A stretch of DNA of 64,000 bases from Nodosilinea sp. FACHB-141 (GTDB taxonomy: Bacteria > Cyanobacteriota > Cyanobacteriia > Phormidesmidales > Phormidesmidaceae), in contig NZ_JACJPP010000002.1 of the NCBI RefSeq assembly GCF_014696135.1, forward strand, positions 62,001-126,000, written 5' to 3'. Positions 41,468 through 50,081 of the stretch are shown here, in pieces. The notes beneath the pieces were generated by a model. The model was given only the letters and a program-made list of their open reading frames with translations. It was not told the origin of the DNA and searched no databases. How positions within the stretch are numbered: the first letter of the stretch is position 1; every line of letters starts with the position of its first letter. Made by a program: the position numbers and the translations under genes.

Positions 41468-42019
41468 ATGAACTTTTCTGAAATAGCAAAAAGGTTGACT
41501 AGATACAAAGCCTGGGCAAATGAAATTACATTTTCAGCCGTAAAATCCTTGCCAGAAGGTGAGGCAACCAAAGAACGCAAAACCCGTTTCAGAAACATGG
41601 TTCATACGCTCAATCATACCTATGTCATCGATTGCATCTTTAAAGCTCATCTGGAAAAAGAAATTCACCCATATACTGCAAGAAATACTGAGACTCATCC
41701 ACCATTAGAAGATCTGTGGCAAGCAGTCAAGACCGTTGACCAGTGGTATGTTGACTATGCTCATTCGATTTCTGAGCAGGAGTGGCTAGACATCGTAAAC
41801 TTCCAATTCGTTGACGGCGGTGAAGGTGCGATGTCCCGTAGTGAAATCATTCTGCATGTAGTGAATCATGGCACTTATCATCGGGGCTTCGTCAGTGACA
41901 TGATGTATCAGGTTCCGGCTGTACCCCCAGCGAATGATCTAACTGTTTATTTAAGAGACGTGATATACAGTTCGCAGTTGAACAATTCTGTTGCACACCG
42001 ACCCAATAAAGTCAGCTAG
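41468..42019 (+). CDS. DinB-family (YfiT/DinB four-helix) putative metal-binding protein
   Basis: 183 residues forming a four-helix DinB fold. The first metal-site region is FRNMVHTLNHTYVIDCIF and the second is SEIILHVVNHGTYHRGFVSDMMYQ, where the H-x3-H spacing supplies the usual metal-binding histidines. The family includes nickel- or zinc-dependent thiol-S-transferases (bacillithiol, mycothiol). The substrate here is unknown. There is no link to SOS response in the leader. Confidence 0.88.
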   Translation: MNFSEIAKRLTRYKAWANEITFSAVKSLPEGEATKERKTRFRNMVHTLNHTYVIDCIFKAHLEKEIHPYTARNTETHPPLEDLWQAVKTVDQWYVDYAHSISEQEWLDIVNFQFVDGGEGAMSRSEIILHVVNHGTYHRGFVSDMMYQVPAVPPANDLTVYLRDVIYSSQLNNSVAHRPNKVS

Positions 42020-42037
42020 TGAATTTGAGAGATTACT

Positions 42038-42109
42038 AGTGGCGGGTGAATAGGGTCGTTGGGTTGACCAAGGAAATCAAACAATCCAACCTACCAACTG
42101 CCCGCCACT
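42038..42109. repeat. GGTTGGGTTGA-related element, copy 5, inside an outer inverted repeat
   Basis: AGTGGCGGG (42038-42046) pairs with CCCGCCACT (42101-42109). Within it, GTTGGGTTGA and TCCAACCTACC recall the core of the family. It separates the convergent DinB-like and DUF1636 genes and could act as a shared terminator. Confidence 0.6.
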
Positions 42110-42110
42110 C

Positions 42111-42482
42111 TTAAGGTGCAGGCGGAATTCGCGCCATTCTGCGAGGTTGAAGCTCATCAGGCAACTTGAAGCAGGGCACCATGCCGTCTTTGCTGTCGAG
42201 ATATAGCTCAGCAGCCGTGAGCAGATCGGCAGCGCAGGTAGCAGGGTCTAGGTCAGCGAAAAGATAGGTGGGTTTGCCCGTGCCCACGTAGGCGATCGCG
42301 CAAGCCTTTTCACAAACGCACAAACACCCCGTCGTCGCAATCGCCAACTCACCCTTGCGAGACCACTGCGAATGTAGCGCCTCCAAGTGCTTCAGCAGGT
42401 GCTCCCCGCCCGTTTCCCCATCGCGCTTCTCTTCATCTGCTGAAAAGCCGCAGCTTTTGCACACAATTAACTGGTCAGGCAT
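42111..42482 (-). CDS. DUF1636 metal-binding protein
   Basis: 123 residues with the cysteine pattern of DUF1636 / thioredoxin-like ferredoxin proteins: IVCKSCGFS at the N-terminus and TGCLCVCEKACAIAYVGTGKPTYLFADLDP in the middle, probably a [2Fe-2S] or other metal site. Its ATG is two bases beyond the stop of the siderophore-binding gene, so it is the third gene of a receptor, binding-protein, DUF1636 operon. A role in reductive iron release or metal handling is inferred from that. Confidence 0.85.
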   Translation of the reverse strand: MPDQLIVCKSCGFSADEEKRDGETGGEHLLKHLEALHSQWSRKGELAIATTGCLCVCEKACAIAYVGTGKPTYLFADLDPATCAADLLTAAELYLDSKDGMVPCFKLPDELQPRRMARIPPAP

Positions 42483-42484
42483 GC

Positions 42485-43471
42485 CTACGATGGCTCCACA
42501 AGATATTTAAACAGGTCATCCAAAATGGCATTGGCGGCGATCGGGCCGCTGCCAATCCAATAGCTAGGTACGGTGTAGACCCGCCCAGCCTGCACCGCTT
42601 TAAGCTTTTGCCAGAGCGGGTCTTGTTGCAGCGTTTCTAGTTTTTGCTGCGCCGTTGCCATCGCCTCTGGGGTGTTCTCACCAGTCCAGAGAAAAATGAC
42701 ATCGCCATCGGCCTGCCCCAGCAGCTCCCGGCTAATGCTGGTTTGAATTGGGTTGTCGAACAGGGCCTTGGCCTCATCGGCTCCAATATCTTGAGCGGTC
42801 GGTCGGGCCAGCCCCGCATCTTGCAACACAGTGCCCACAAACGAATCGCGCAGGTAAAGATTGATCGTGTCGGGATAGATGCGGACGACCGACACCTGAA
42901 GGTTGTCTAGGCGAGCCCCCATCTGTGCCTTAAAATCGGCCATGCGGGCATCGTAATCGGCCATTGTCTGCTGCGCTGCATCGGCTTGGCCCAGGGCCGC
43001 CGATGTCCTTTGGAACGAGTCTTTCCACTGGCCACTATGTTCAAAGTGAAAGAGCAGAGTGGGCGCAATCTGCGTAGCTTGAGCGTAGGCCCCCTGGTTA
43101 TCGTCGAGCCCCACAATCAAATCAGGCTTGAGGGCAAGCACCTCCTCTAGATTGGGTACTCCCGTCTGCCCCACGTTTTTAACCTGGGCCACTTGCTCAG
43201 ACATGTGTTCCATCAGGCCACCTACGGCTGTGGCAATGGGGGAGAGGCCCGCTGCGATCGCATACTCAAACGTCACCCCATCGAGCGTTACCAACCGCTC
43301 ATAGGTTTCCGGCACACAGGTCGTTCCAGCAGCATGTTCAACCTCAGTGCAATCCACCGCAGTCGGTTGGTTAACGGTTGATTCTCCCCCCTGACAAGCA
43401 ACCACTAACCCCAAGGTCACCAGCGCCAGGACAAGGTTGATTGCCCACTGTTTTAGAACTTGTAAGCTCAA
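42485..43471 (-). CDS. iron-siderophore binding lipoprotein 2
   Basis: 328 residues, FecB-type. The start is TTG at 43471, supported by TGAGGT 8 bases upstream and by the signal peptide that follows (KQWAINLVLALVTLGLVVAC, lipobox VVAC at about residue 26). Family motifs are ERLVTLDGVTFEYAIAAGLSPIATAVGG, PNLEEVLALKPDLIVGLDDN and the C-terminal DDLFKYLVEP. It lies between receptor 2 and DUF1636. The cognate permease and ATPase are not next to it. Confidence 0.92.
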   Translation of the reverse strand: MSLQVLKQWAINLVLALVTLGLVVACQGGESTVNQPTAVDCTEVEHAAGTTCVPETYERLVTLDGVTFEYAIAAGLSPIATAVGGLMEHMSEQVAQVKNVGQTGVPNLEEVLALKPDLIVGLDDNQGAYAQATQIAPTLLFHFEHSGQWKDSFQRTSAALGQADAAQQTMADYDARMADFKAQMGARLDNLQVSVVRIYPDTINLYLRDSFVGTVLQDAGLARPTAQDIGADEAKALFDNPIQTSISRELLGQADGDVIFLWTGENTPEAMATAQQKLETLQQDPLWQKLKAVQAGRVYTVPSYWIGSGPIAANAILDDLFKYLVEPS

Positions 43472-43550
43472 TGTCTAACCTCACTCTTTCATCTTGCGAT
43501 CGCTTATTCACTCAGGCCCGTCCCAATTTTGTCGGCCCACCTTGCGGGAA

Positions 43551-43678
43551 GGAAGCTGCACCTAAATCCCTCTCCCTGAGGAAGAGGGACGTTGAAAATC
43601 CGGTTCCCCTTCTCCCTAAGGGAGAAGGGGTTGGGGGATGAGGGCCACAAACTTACAGAAGTAGGATGCACCCTACCA
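43551..43678. repeat. CCCTTCTCCC hairpin element, copy 2
   Basis: CACCTAAATCCCTCTCCCTGAGGAAGAGGGAC, then CCCCTTCTCCC-TAA-GGGAGAAGGGGTTGGGGGATGAGGG and GTAGGATGCACC. It lies between the second binding-protein gene and the receptor stop. Confidence 0.78.
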
Positions 43679-43684
43679 ACTTTC

Positions 43685-46168
43685 CTAAAATTCCACCCCC
43701 ACCCTAGCTGAAACCGTCAGCGGGGCTCCGGGAGTTACCCCCAAAAACTGATCCGACGAGGTGAAATAACGGCTGTTGAATAGGTTTTCAACATTGAGCT
43801 GGGCTCGCCAGTTGTCGCGGCGATAAAACAGCGCTGCATCGGTGCGGAAATAGCTGGGCAGCGTAAAACTGTTGTCAGAATTGCCCGCTCGCTGGCTGAC
43901 GTAATACAGTCCTAGACCAAAGCCTAGCCCCTCCAAACTACCCTCTTGCAGTTCGTAAGTGCTCCACAGGCTGAACTGGTTATCGGGGACATTGGCCAAA
44001 CTATTGCCCACTGTAAGGGTGTTGTCTTTGCTGACAAAAGCATCTAGCAGAGTGTAGTTGGCAGTGAGGTTCCACCCCGGCAAAATTTCGCCGCCCAAGC
44101 CTAGCTCAAAGCCTCGGCTGGCCACTTCTCCAGTTTGAATAGTAAACGCTGGGTCGTCGGGATCGGTGGTTTGCACATTTTGGCGGCGAATATCGAACAG
44201 GGCCGCCGTAAAGCTGAGGCTGTCGGTAATATCGCCCTTAACCCCCACCTCAAACTGTCGGCCCCGTTCGGGGGCGAAGGTGGATTCGTCGGCGTTGCGG
44301 CTGGCCCCAAAGGAAGGCTGAAATGAAGTGGTGTAAGACGCGTAGAGCGACACCGGCTCGATCGGTTGATAAACAATGCCAACCCGAGGCGAAAGAGCGC
44401 TGTCTGTCTGTCTAAATTCTTCGCGGGGCTGACCGATATCGCGGGTCGTGCGAAACTGATCGGCGGTGTCGTAGCGTACCCCAGCCAGCAGCTTGAGATT
44501 CGGCAAAATATCGATCTGATCTTGCAGATAAATGCCTACAGTTCTAATCGTGTCGTCCCTAAAGAATTCGGGTTCGATCGCGTAGGGAGTGCCCGTGTAG
44601 ACCGGGTTAAAAATATTAATGGAGTTGTAGGAATTGCTGAACTGAAACTCGGGTTGCTCCAGCGTGTTGCGATATTCAACGCCAAACAATACCTGGTGAG
44701 GAATGGAACCGGTGTTAAAACGCCCAACGGCCTCTGCATTGGTGTAAAAGCGCTGGTAGGTGCCACCCGCAAAGTAGGCCAAGCGCCCCAGCTCGCCGGT
44801 CGTTTCGTCTAGCGAATCGAATAGGGGGGCGTAGCGGCGCGGCGCATATCGTTGGTACTGGAGGGTATGGCGCAGGTCAAGATTCTCGTTAACCTCGTGG
44901 TTGAGGCGATAGCCCAGGTTGAACTGCTCTTGAGAAAATTCGCCAAAATCTTCGCCAAAAAAGCGATCGCGCGGCAGATCGATAATGCCATTGGCACCGA
45001 CCACTAAACCTTCGTCGATGGTTTCGCGATCGCTCGTGTACTGCCCATACACATCCAGCGAGGTGCTGGGGCTAATATCCCAGGTGATAATCGGCGAAAT
45101 TAGCAGCCGGTTACCATCCACCAGGTTGCGGAAGCTGTTGAGACTTTCGTAGGACACATTGAGTCGATAGCGAAGAGCGCTGTCGTCTGTGATGGGGCCT
45201 GATAGGTCAACCGCCCCGTCGTAGCTGCCAAAGCTATCGACACCCACAGAGATGTCATAAAACGGCTCACTCAGCGGGCGCTTGGGTACCAGGTTAATAA
45301 TGCCACCCGGCTCACCCTGGCCAAACAGCACCGAGGCAGGCCCGCGCAGCACCTCGACCCGCTCGATGTCGTTGGTGCTCAGCCCCCCTAACGAAACCGC
45401 CTCGACCCCATTGCGAAAAACGCCGCCCCGGTTCTCAAAGCCGCGAATCAAAAAGCCAGGGCCAAACACGCTCAGCCCCCGACCGCCGTTGTCGGCCACC
45501 GAACCCGCTGTCTCCAAGGCGTTGCCCAACTCCCGCGCATCTCGGTCTTCAATCACCGCCTGGGGGATCACCTGAATCGACTGGGGAATGTCGCGCAGAG
45601 GCGTATCGGTGCGCGTAGCCGTGCTGGAATCACTCGGAGCATAGCCTTCATCGCCCTCGCCTGTCACTCCGATGCGGATGACCTCATCATCGGTGGAGGC
45701 CAGCCCCACCCCTGGCGCAATGCCCAGCACCAGCCCCGCTGCCCCAGCATTCACATTTACCGCTGGCGGCCCGTCGCTACCGGTGATCGAAACCCGCACC
45801 CGGTTATCCTCCAAGCTGGTCACGCTCACCAGGGCAATGCCCTCGGCAGGGCCAAACTGTTCAAAGCTCTCCCCCTCGGGCAGGGCCAGCACCGCATTGT
45901 GAATCTCGGCCACCAGCGCGTTGCCCACCACCGAAGTGGTGGGCTCCCCCAACGGCCCGTCGGCATCCAGCACCAGGCGAATTCCCTGACCGTCGGGTTC
46001 TACCCGCACGCCAGTAATTTGCGTTGCCCCCTGGGCTAGATTGAGATCTGCCGCCTGCCCGCTGGGTGCCGCCTCCACTAACGGCAGCGCCGTTTCAGCC
46101 TGAGCCGCCATTGGCACTAGCGCTAGCCATCCCGCCAACAATACCAACCGCTGCAATCGAACTCCCAT
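43685..46168 (-). CDS. AMIN-domain TonB-dependent siderophore receptor 2
   Basis: About 827 residues from ATG 46168 (AGGTGG upstream). A signal peptide (MGVRLQRLVLLAGWLALVPMAAQAE) is followed by an AMIN-type domain (about 45-150: ITGVRVEPDGQGIRLVLDADGPL). The plug is at about 185-310 (DTPLRDIPQSIQVIPQAVIEDRDAREL, GFLIRGFENRGGVFRNGVEAVSL, ERVEVLRGPASVLFGQGEPGGIINLVPKRPL). The barrel ends in VGVEF with a terminal Phe. Paralogous to receptors 1 and 3. It heads a minus-strand operon with binding protein 2 and DUF1636. Confidence 0.95.
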   Translation of the reverse strand: MGVRLQRLVLLAGWLALVPMAAQAETALPLVEAAPSGQAADLNLAQGATQITGVRVEPDGQGIRLVLDADGPLGEPTTSVVGNALVAEIHNAVLALPEGESFEQFGPAEGIALVSVTSLEDNRVRVSITGSDGPPAVNVNAGAAGLVLGIAPGVGLASTDDEVIRIGVTGEGDEGYAPSDSSTATRTDTPLRDIPQSIQVIPQAVIEDRDARELGNALETAGSVADNGGRGLSVFGPGFLIRGFENRGGVFRNGVEAVSLGGLSTNDIERVEVLRGPASVLFGQGEPGGIINLVPKRPLSEPFYDISVGVDSFGSYDGAVDLSGPITDDSALRYRLNVSYESLNSFRNLVDGNRLLISPIITWDISPSTSLDVYGQYTSDRETIDEGLVVGANGIIDLPRDRFFGEDFGEFSQEQFNLGYRLNHEVNENLDLRHTLQYQRYAPRRYAPLFDSLDETTGELGRLAYFAGGTYQRFYTNAEAVGRFNTGSIPHQVLFGVEYRNTLEQPEFQFSNSYNSINIFNPVYTGTPYAIEPEFFRDDTIRTVGIYLQDQIDILPNLKLLAGVRYDTADQFRTTRDIGQPREEFRQTDSALSPRVGIVYQPIEPVSLYASYTTSFQPSFGASRNADESTFAPERGRQFEVGVKGDITDSLSFTAALFDIRRQNVQTTDPDDPAFTIQTGEVASRGFELGLGGEILPGWNLTANYTLLDAFVSKDNTLTVGNSLANVPDNQFSLWSTYELQEGSLEGLGFGLGLYYVSQRAGNSDNSFTLPSYFRTDAALFYRRDNWRAQLNVENLFNSRYFTSSDQFLGVTPGAPLTVSARVGVEF

Positions 46169-46226
46169 CACACCACCTGTAAATTGTTGAGGACAATGCC
46201 TTAGCTGCCTATAGCTTTGAGGCAAT

Positions 46227-46241
46227 CAGGAATACTTCTCA
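46227..46241. promoter_or_regulatory. iron-box-like site TGAGAAG-T-ATTCCTG before receptor 2
   Basis: A 7-1-7 imperfect palindrome on the minus strand, 58 bases before the receptor ATG. The plus-strand string AATACTTCTC is identical to that before receptor 1 (24241-24249 region). Confidence 0.5.
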
Positions 46242-46327
46242 ACAAGATACAGGTCAGTGGCAGTCGCTAAAGCGAAAGATGATCCCTAGACGGAGTTTTT
46301 GCGATCAGATTTGGGAGTTTTTGGGAG

Positions 46328-46540
46328 CAAGTGGGGGAGTGGATGAGTGGGCGGGTGGATGGGTGAGTGAATGGGTGAGTAGGTAGGTGGGTAGGCGAAG
46401 TGTGAGACGAGTAAAGGGTAGAAAAACAATCTCCCCACATTTATAAGCATGTAGGTGTGCAGTGCAGAGCATAAAGCGGAACCATCTACCCATCCACCCG
46501 CCTACCCACCCACCCCTCACGCCCTCCTCCCCCTCACATA
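46328..46540. repeat. octamer palindrome between receptor 2 and AraC 2
   Basis: The G arm is at 46328-46396 (GAGTGGATGAGTGGGCGGGTGG type), a spacer of about 86 bases follows, and the C arm is at 46483-46540 (CTACCCATCCACCCGCC type). The C arm runs into the last codons of the AraC gene, whose stop is at 46517. Confidence 0.82.
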
Positions 46541-47446
46541 CACCCCCGGATTCACCCCATACTTGCGGCGAAAGGCGGCGGCAAAATGGCCCCGGCTGGC
46601 AAAGCCTACGGCTTCGGCGGCGGCGGTGACGCTGAGGTCGCCCGATTCGAGTAACTGACGCGATCGCTCCATGCGGTGCTCGTGCAGATAGCCAAACACC
46701 GTGGTGCCAAACACCTGGCGAAAGCCCACCTTGAGCTTGTGGTCGTTGATGCCCACCGCCCGTGCCAGCTCAATCAGCGTGGGGGGATGGGCAATCTGGC
46801 GGCACAGCAGCTTACTGGCGTAGTGAATGCGTTCTACATCGTCGGCTTTGAGGGCTGGTGGGCTGAAGCTGTCAGCCATTGTTTTCAGGTCCTCAATCAG
46901 CAGCGCCATCAGCTCCCACACTTTGCTTTCCAGGTAGAGCCGCTGGGTTAGCCCTTGAAATGGACAGTGCAAAATTGCCTGCACCGCCATCTGCATCGCC
47001 GCGGTTGGGGTACCAGAGCGCTCTAGGTAGCGCTGATCCGCAGGGCGCAACAGGTCTGGGAGATCGTCGCAAGCCTCCCCGATCCACTGGTGGAAGGCGT
47101 AGGGATCGATATGGACGTTGATCCCGACAACCCGTCGATTACCGGGGATTCGCCAGGCCTCCGCCGGGGCTAACCCACTGCCAAAAAAGGTGTAACGCTG
47201 GCTGCTTTTGCCGCCGCTCTGAACTTGCTCAAAGATAAATTCCAGCGGATGTTCGCGATCGCAGTGTCTGATCTCCAGATCATCGTGCAGGCAGAGATCT
47301 TCAATACAAAGTTCGACGCCCTCACGCAGGGACATATAGCGCTGTTGCCCCCGCCCAAGGGCAGCAGGATAAGCCGTCACTTCACCCTCGGTTGCAGCCT
47401 CGTCGAGCCAGTTTGCGTAGTCAGACGGCGAAAGAGTAATGGTCAT
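46517..47446 (-). CDS. AraC/XylS-family regulator (PchR-like), copy 2
   Basis: 309 residues from ATG 47446 (MTITLSPSDYANWLDEAA). The frame extends to 47557 without a better start. The N-terminal sensing region includes DDLEIRHCDREHPLEFIFEQV. The C-terminal double helix-turn-helix is PTLIELARAVGINDHKLKVGFRQVFGTTVFGYLHEHRM and LSVTAAAEAVGFASRGHFAAAFRRKYGVNPGVY. The last residues (VRGRRA) are encoded by the octamer C arm. It probably controls receptor 2 (head-to-tail, downstream) in response to its siderophore. Confidence 0.92.
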   Translation of the reverse strand: MTITLSPSDYANWLDEAATEGEVTAYPAALGRGQQRYMSLREGVELCIEDLCLHDDLEIRHCDREHPLEFIFEQVQSGGKSSQRYTFFGSGLAPAEAWRIPGNRRVVGINVHIDPYAFHQWIGEACDDLPDLLRPADQRYLERSGTPTAAMQMAVQAILHCPFQGLTQRLYLESKVWELMALLIEDLKTMADSFSPPALKADDVERIHYASKLLCRQIAHPPTLIELARAVGINDHKLKVGFRQVFGTTVFGYLHEHRMERSRQLLESGDLSVTAAAEAVGFASRGHFAAAFRRKYGVNPGVYVRGRRA

Positions 47447-47614
47447 AGCGACGAGCGCAGCAGTGCTATAGCGATGAAACGGGAGTGATGAAACGGAGTT
47501 GCCCCAACGCCAGCCGACAATTCCTTGAAGGCAGCCTTTTGGAGCAACCCCTAGCAACCTACATCCAAAACATTAGATGTGAGAGAGGATGAAAAGATCC
47601 TATCCTAATTGGAA

Positions 47615-48622
47615 CTAATTCTCAATAGTTTGAACTTTGGGTTTCGCCCTGGGCCTGAGCCCCCACCTCGAACAGACTAACGACTTTACCGAGTAGGGGG
47701 TGATCTCAGACAAGGACTGACTGGCACAGGAGCCCTTGAGCTGAGCGGTACGGCTTGGGTCAGCCACCACCTCAGCTCGATAGATTTGCTGCTCACCCCC
47801 CGGGGTTTTGTAGGATAGCTCTACTCGATTAAAGTCTTCTGCCTCGTCCTGCTCTATCACCTGGGCGATCGCAGCGCAGTTGAGCCAATCCCAGCCGTGG
47901 GTGAGCAGCAGCTGTTTTTCGAGCACCTGGGCGGCCCAGGGCAACAGGCCCCAGCCGCGATAGATCGTGTCTAGAGTGCGAATGTCGCCCTCGTGGGTGA
48001 GCACTGACCGCAGAGACTCAGCATCCAAATAGCCGTAGTAGCGGGCAGAGGGAAAGTCGATGGCGGTGGGGGCCATACGGTGGCCGCCGATGTGGCTGGT
48101 CTGCCAGATGCGGGTATTTTGCAGGCCCAGTTCGGCGACGAGTTTGCGGGCCTGATGGTAAATGGGTGCGCCAAAGCGAGAGCAGCAGCGATCGCGGCTG
48201 CCGTGGGTGCAGACCAAAATATCGCGGCTGGGCTCATCTACCGGGGTCGCACTGACGGGTTCTCCCATCACTATCTGCTGCACCAAAGGAGCTACGTCGT
48301 GGATATCCCTCAGATGAAATTCCTGCTTTTCGTAGCCCGTGGCCAAGCCGGAGGGCTTGCGAAACACTAGTACGCGAGTGCGGTTTTCTAGCTGCAGTTG
48401 GTCGTTGTGAATCAGCAGAAAGCGGGTCTGGTAACGATCGTAGTCGTCGTAAAAGGCTTTGCCGAGCAATCGCAGATTCTCGGGGATGCCTTTGGAGTCG
48501 AGGTCGTTGGATTCCCAAGGGGGCGAGCAGGCGATCGCCACATAGAGGCTGTGCTCAGAGGCGCTACCTGCAATATCAATGCCAGACTGACGAGCCTGCT
48601 CAGCGCAAAAAGATTGTTCCAT
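47615..48622 (-). CDS. sucrase/ferredoxin-like family protein
   Basis: 335 residues with the thioredoxin-fold [2Fe-2S] sucrase-ferredoxin-like domain: DILVCTHGSRDRCCSRFGAPIY (Cys cluster) and the HIGGHRMAPTAIDFP motif with conserved His and Arg. The ATG at 48622 is one base from the preceding binding-protein stop, which implies a tight operon. Family members in bacteria are often encoded with siderophore uptake genes, so a ferric-siderophore reductase or iron-release role is plausible. The C-terminal part (about 215-335) is less conserved. Its last codons overlap a TGAGAATTAG motif. Confidence 0.87.
   Translation of the reverse strand: MEQSFCAEQARQSGIDIAGSASEHSLYVAIACSPPWESNDLDSKGIPENLRLLGKAFYDDYDRYQTRFLLIHNDQLQLENRTRVLVFRKPSGLATGYEKQEFHLRDIHDVAPLVQQIVMGEPVSATPVDEPSRDILVCTHGSRDRCCSRFGAPIYHQARKLVAELGLQNTRIWQTSHIGGHRMAPTAIDFPSARYYGYLDAESLRSVLTHEGDIRTLDTIYRGWGLLPWAAQVLEKQLLLTHGWDWLNCAAIAQVIEQDEAEDFNRVELSYKTPGGEQQIYRAEVVADPSRTAQLKGSCASQSLSEITPYSVKSLVCSRWGLRPRAKPKVQTIEN
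47619..47625. promoter_or_regulatory. TGAGAAT motif upstream of AraC gene 2
   Basis: On the minus strand, ATTGAGAATTAG overlaps the sucrase/ferredoxin-like stop codon (IEN-stop). It is the same 12 bases, in the same context, as at 23029-23040 before AraC gene 1. It lies about 170 bases before the AraC 2 start. Confidence 0.4.
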
Positions 48623-48623
48623 G

Positions 48624-49655
48624 CTAATTAAGAGGGGTCAAAAAACTAAGATAACTATCCAAAACAGCCGCTGCTGCCACAGGGCCTCGAATCGTGGATA
48701 AACGCGCATCTAAAAAAAAGACTCGCCCTGCTTGAGACACCGGCATCTGACTTAACAGAGGAACGCTGTTCCACTCTTGCTGTAGTTTTTTCCATCCCTG
48801 AGTGTCGCTCTTTGCGGCATCATCCCAAGCAATAACAATAGCAATATCAGTGTCTAGTTGAGGCAAAACTTCAAACGAAATCGTAGGGTTGTCAGAGAGA
48901 ACTGATTCTATGTCTACAAGCTGAAAATTCAGTTCCTCAATCAATCTTGAAAATACGGTATCGTTGTAAGAATAAATTGCCTGAGATAAACTTCCAGAAC
49001 TAATCATTAATACCCGAGAATACTTGCTTGCAACTGAGGCTAATTGAGTGCGGGCGGCTGAAACTTTGGCATCATAGTCAGCCTTTATCTGCTGTAGTTG
49101 CTCAGGTTTATCTAGGGTTTTGCTGACAATCTCAATACTGTGCTGCCAACCGTTCTTGGTATCATCAACCAACACCGTCGGCGCAATTTTAGATAATAGA
49201 TCATACTTGCCTTGGGTACCCTGCCAGCCCTCACCTAAAATCAAATCTGGCTGCATTTGAGCGATCGCCTCTAGAGAGGGGCTGTGGCGATCGCCCAGGT
49301 TAACCAGCTGGTTATTTAATCGACTTCCCAAATAAGGAATTTGTTGCTCAGGGTTGTCAAATTTAGGTCGCCGCAATAAGTCTTTGGTCACATCAGCCGC
49401 AGCATATCCGGCTGGCTCTACTCCTAGAGCCAGCATCATATCCAAAATGTAGGGGCTGAGGGCAACGATGGTAAGAGGCTGTCCGCAAATCTCTGTCTGC
49501 CCAGCGTCATGGGCAATCATTCGACAATCTGAGGAGATGCTCGAAGAACTTTGAGACGAATTACTTGACGGCAGACGATAACTACAGCTCCAACTCAATA
49601 GCAGAGTTAGACAAAGTAGAAAAAAAGGCTTGATAATTCGATAGCTATAGATCAT
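48624..49655 (-). CDS. iron-siderophore binding lipoprotein 3
   Basis: 344 residues from ATG 49655. A TTG codon precedes it in frame. The signal peptide KPFFLLCLTLLLSWSC has its lipobox Cys at about residue 25. The FecB-type pattern is visible (PLTIVALSPYILDMMLALGVEPAGYAA, SLEAIAQMQPDLILGEGWQG, and the C-terminal VLDSYLSF). It is more AT-rich and lysine-rich than binding proteins 1 and 2, which hints at separate acquisition. It forms an operon with the sucrase/ferredoxin-like gene. Confidence 0.92.
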   Translation of the reverse strand: MIYSYRIIKPFFLLCLTLLLSWSCSYRLPSSNSSQSSSSISSDCRMIAHDAGQTEICGQPLTIVALSPYILDMMLALGVEPAGYAAADVTKDLLRRPKFDNPEQQIPYLGSRLNNQLVNLGDRHSPSLEAIAQMQPDLILGEGWQGTQGKYDLLSKIAPTVLVDDTKNGWQHSIEIVSKTLDKPEQLQQIKADYDAKVSAARTQLASVASKYSRVLMISSGSLSQAIYSYNDTVFSRLIEELNFQLVDIESVLSDNPTISFEVLPQLDTDIAIVIAWDDAAKSDTQGWKKLQQEWNSVPLLSQMPVSQAGRVFFLDARLSTIRGPVAAAAVLDSYLSFLTPLN

Positions 49656-50081
49656 CAATTTAATCGACTTACCAGGTAAATCTGTAGGAAAGACTCAGGG
49701 TTTTCCTGAACCTGCAAAATCAAGGGGGTCGCAGCAGGAAGCAATAGCCTGAGCATAAACTAAAAAACAGAGCGCATTGAGAATATTACTAATTCCTAGA
49801 ACTAAATTTTCGTGCCCTAGCTGGGAGAGGGAGGTGGGCTACATACACCTCCCTACTTTCAGGAACAGTTTCCCCTAGGGTTGACAGTCATGGGTGCATC
49901 CCACTTTTGTAACCCTCGCCCTAAATCCCTCTTCCAAAGCAGGAGAGGGACTTGAATCCGGCGCCCCTTCTCCCGAAAAGGGAGAAGGGGCTGGAGGATA
50001 TAGCTTGCTTCCCGCAGGGTGGGTCAACTTGCAAAACTAGGATGCACCGGAAATCATTCCCGCCTCAGCCCTATTACCTCT
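49656..50081. promoter_or_regulatory. gap with TGAGAAT site and CCCTTCTCCC element
   Basis: No gene. TGAGAAT is at 49778-49784, about 120 bases before binding protein 3. The hairpin element is listed separately. Confidence 0.45.
49891..50048. repeat. CCCTTCTCCC hairpin element, copy 3 (most complete)
   Basis: Begins GGTGCATCCCACTTTTGTAA and ends AAAACTAGGATGCACC, so the outer ends GGTGCATCC/GGATGCACC are inverted. Inside are CCTAAATCCCTCTTCC...AGGAGAGGGACTTGAATCCGG and CCCCTTCTCCC-GAAAA-GGGAGAAGGGG. Confidence 0.8.
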
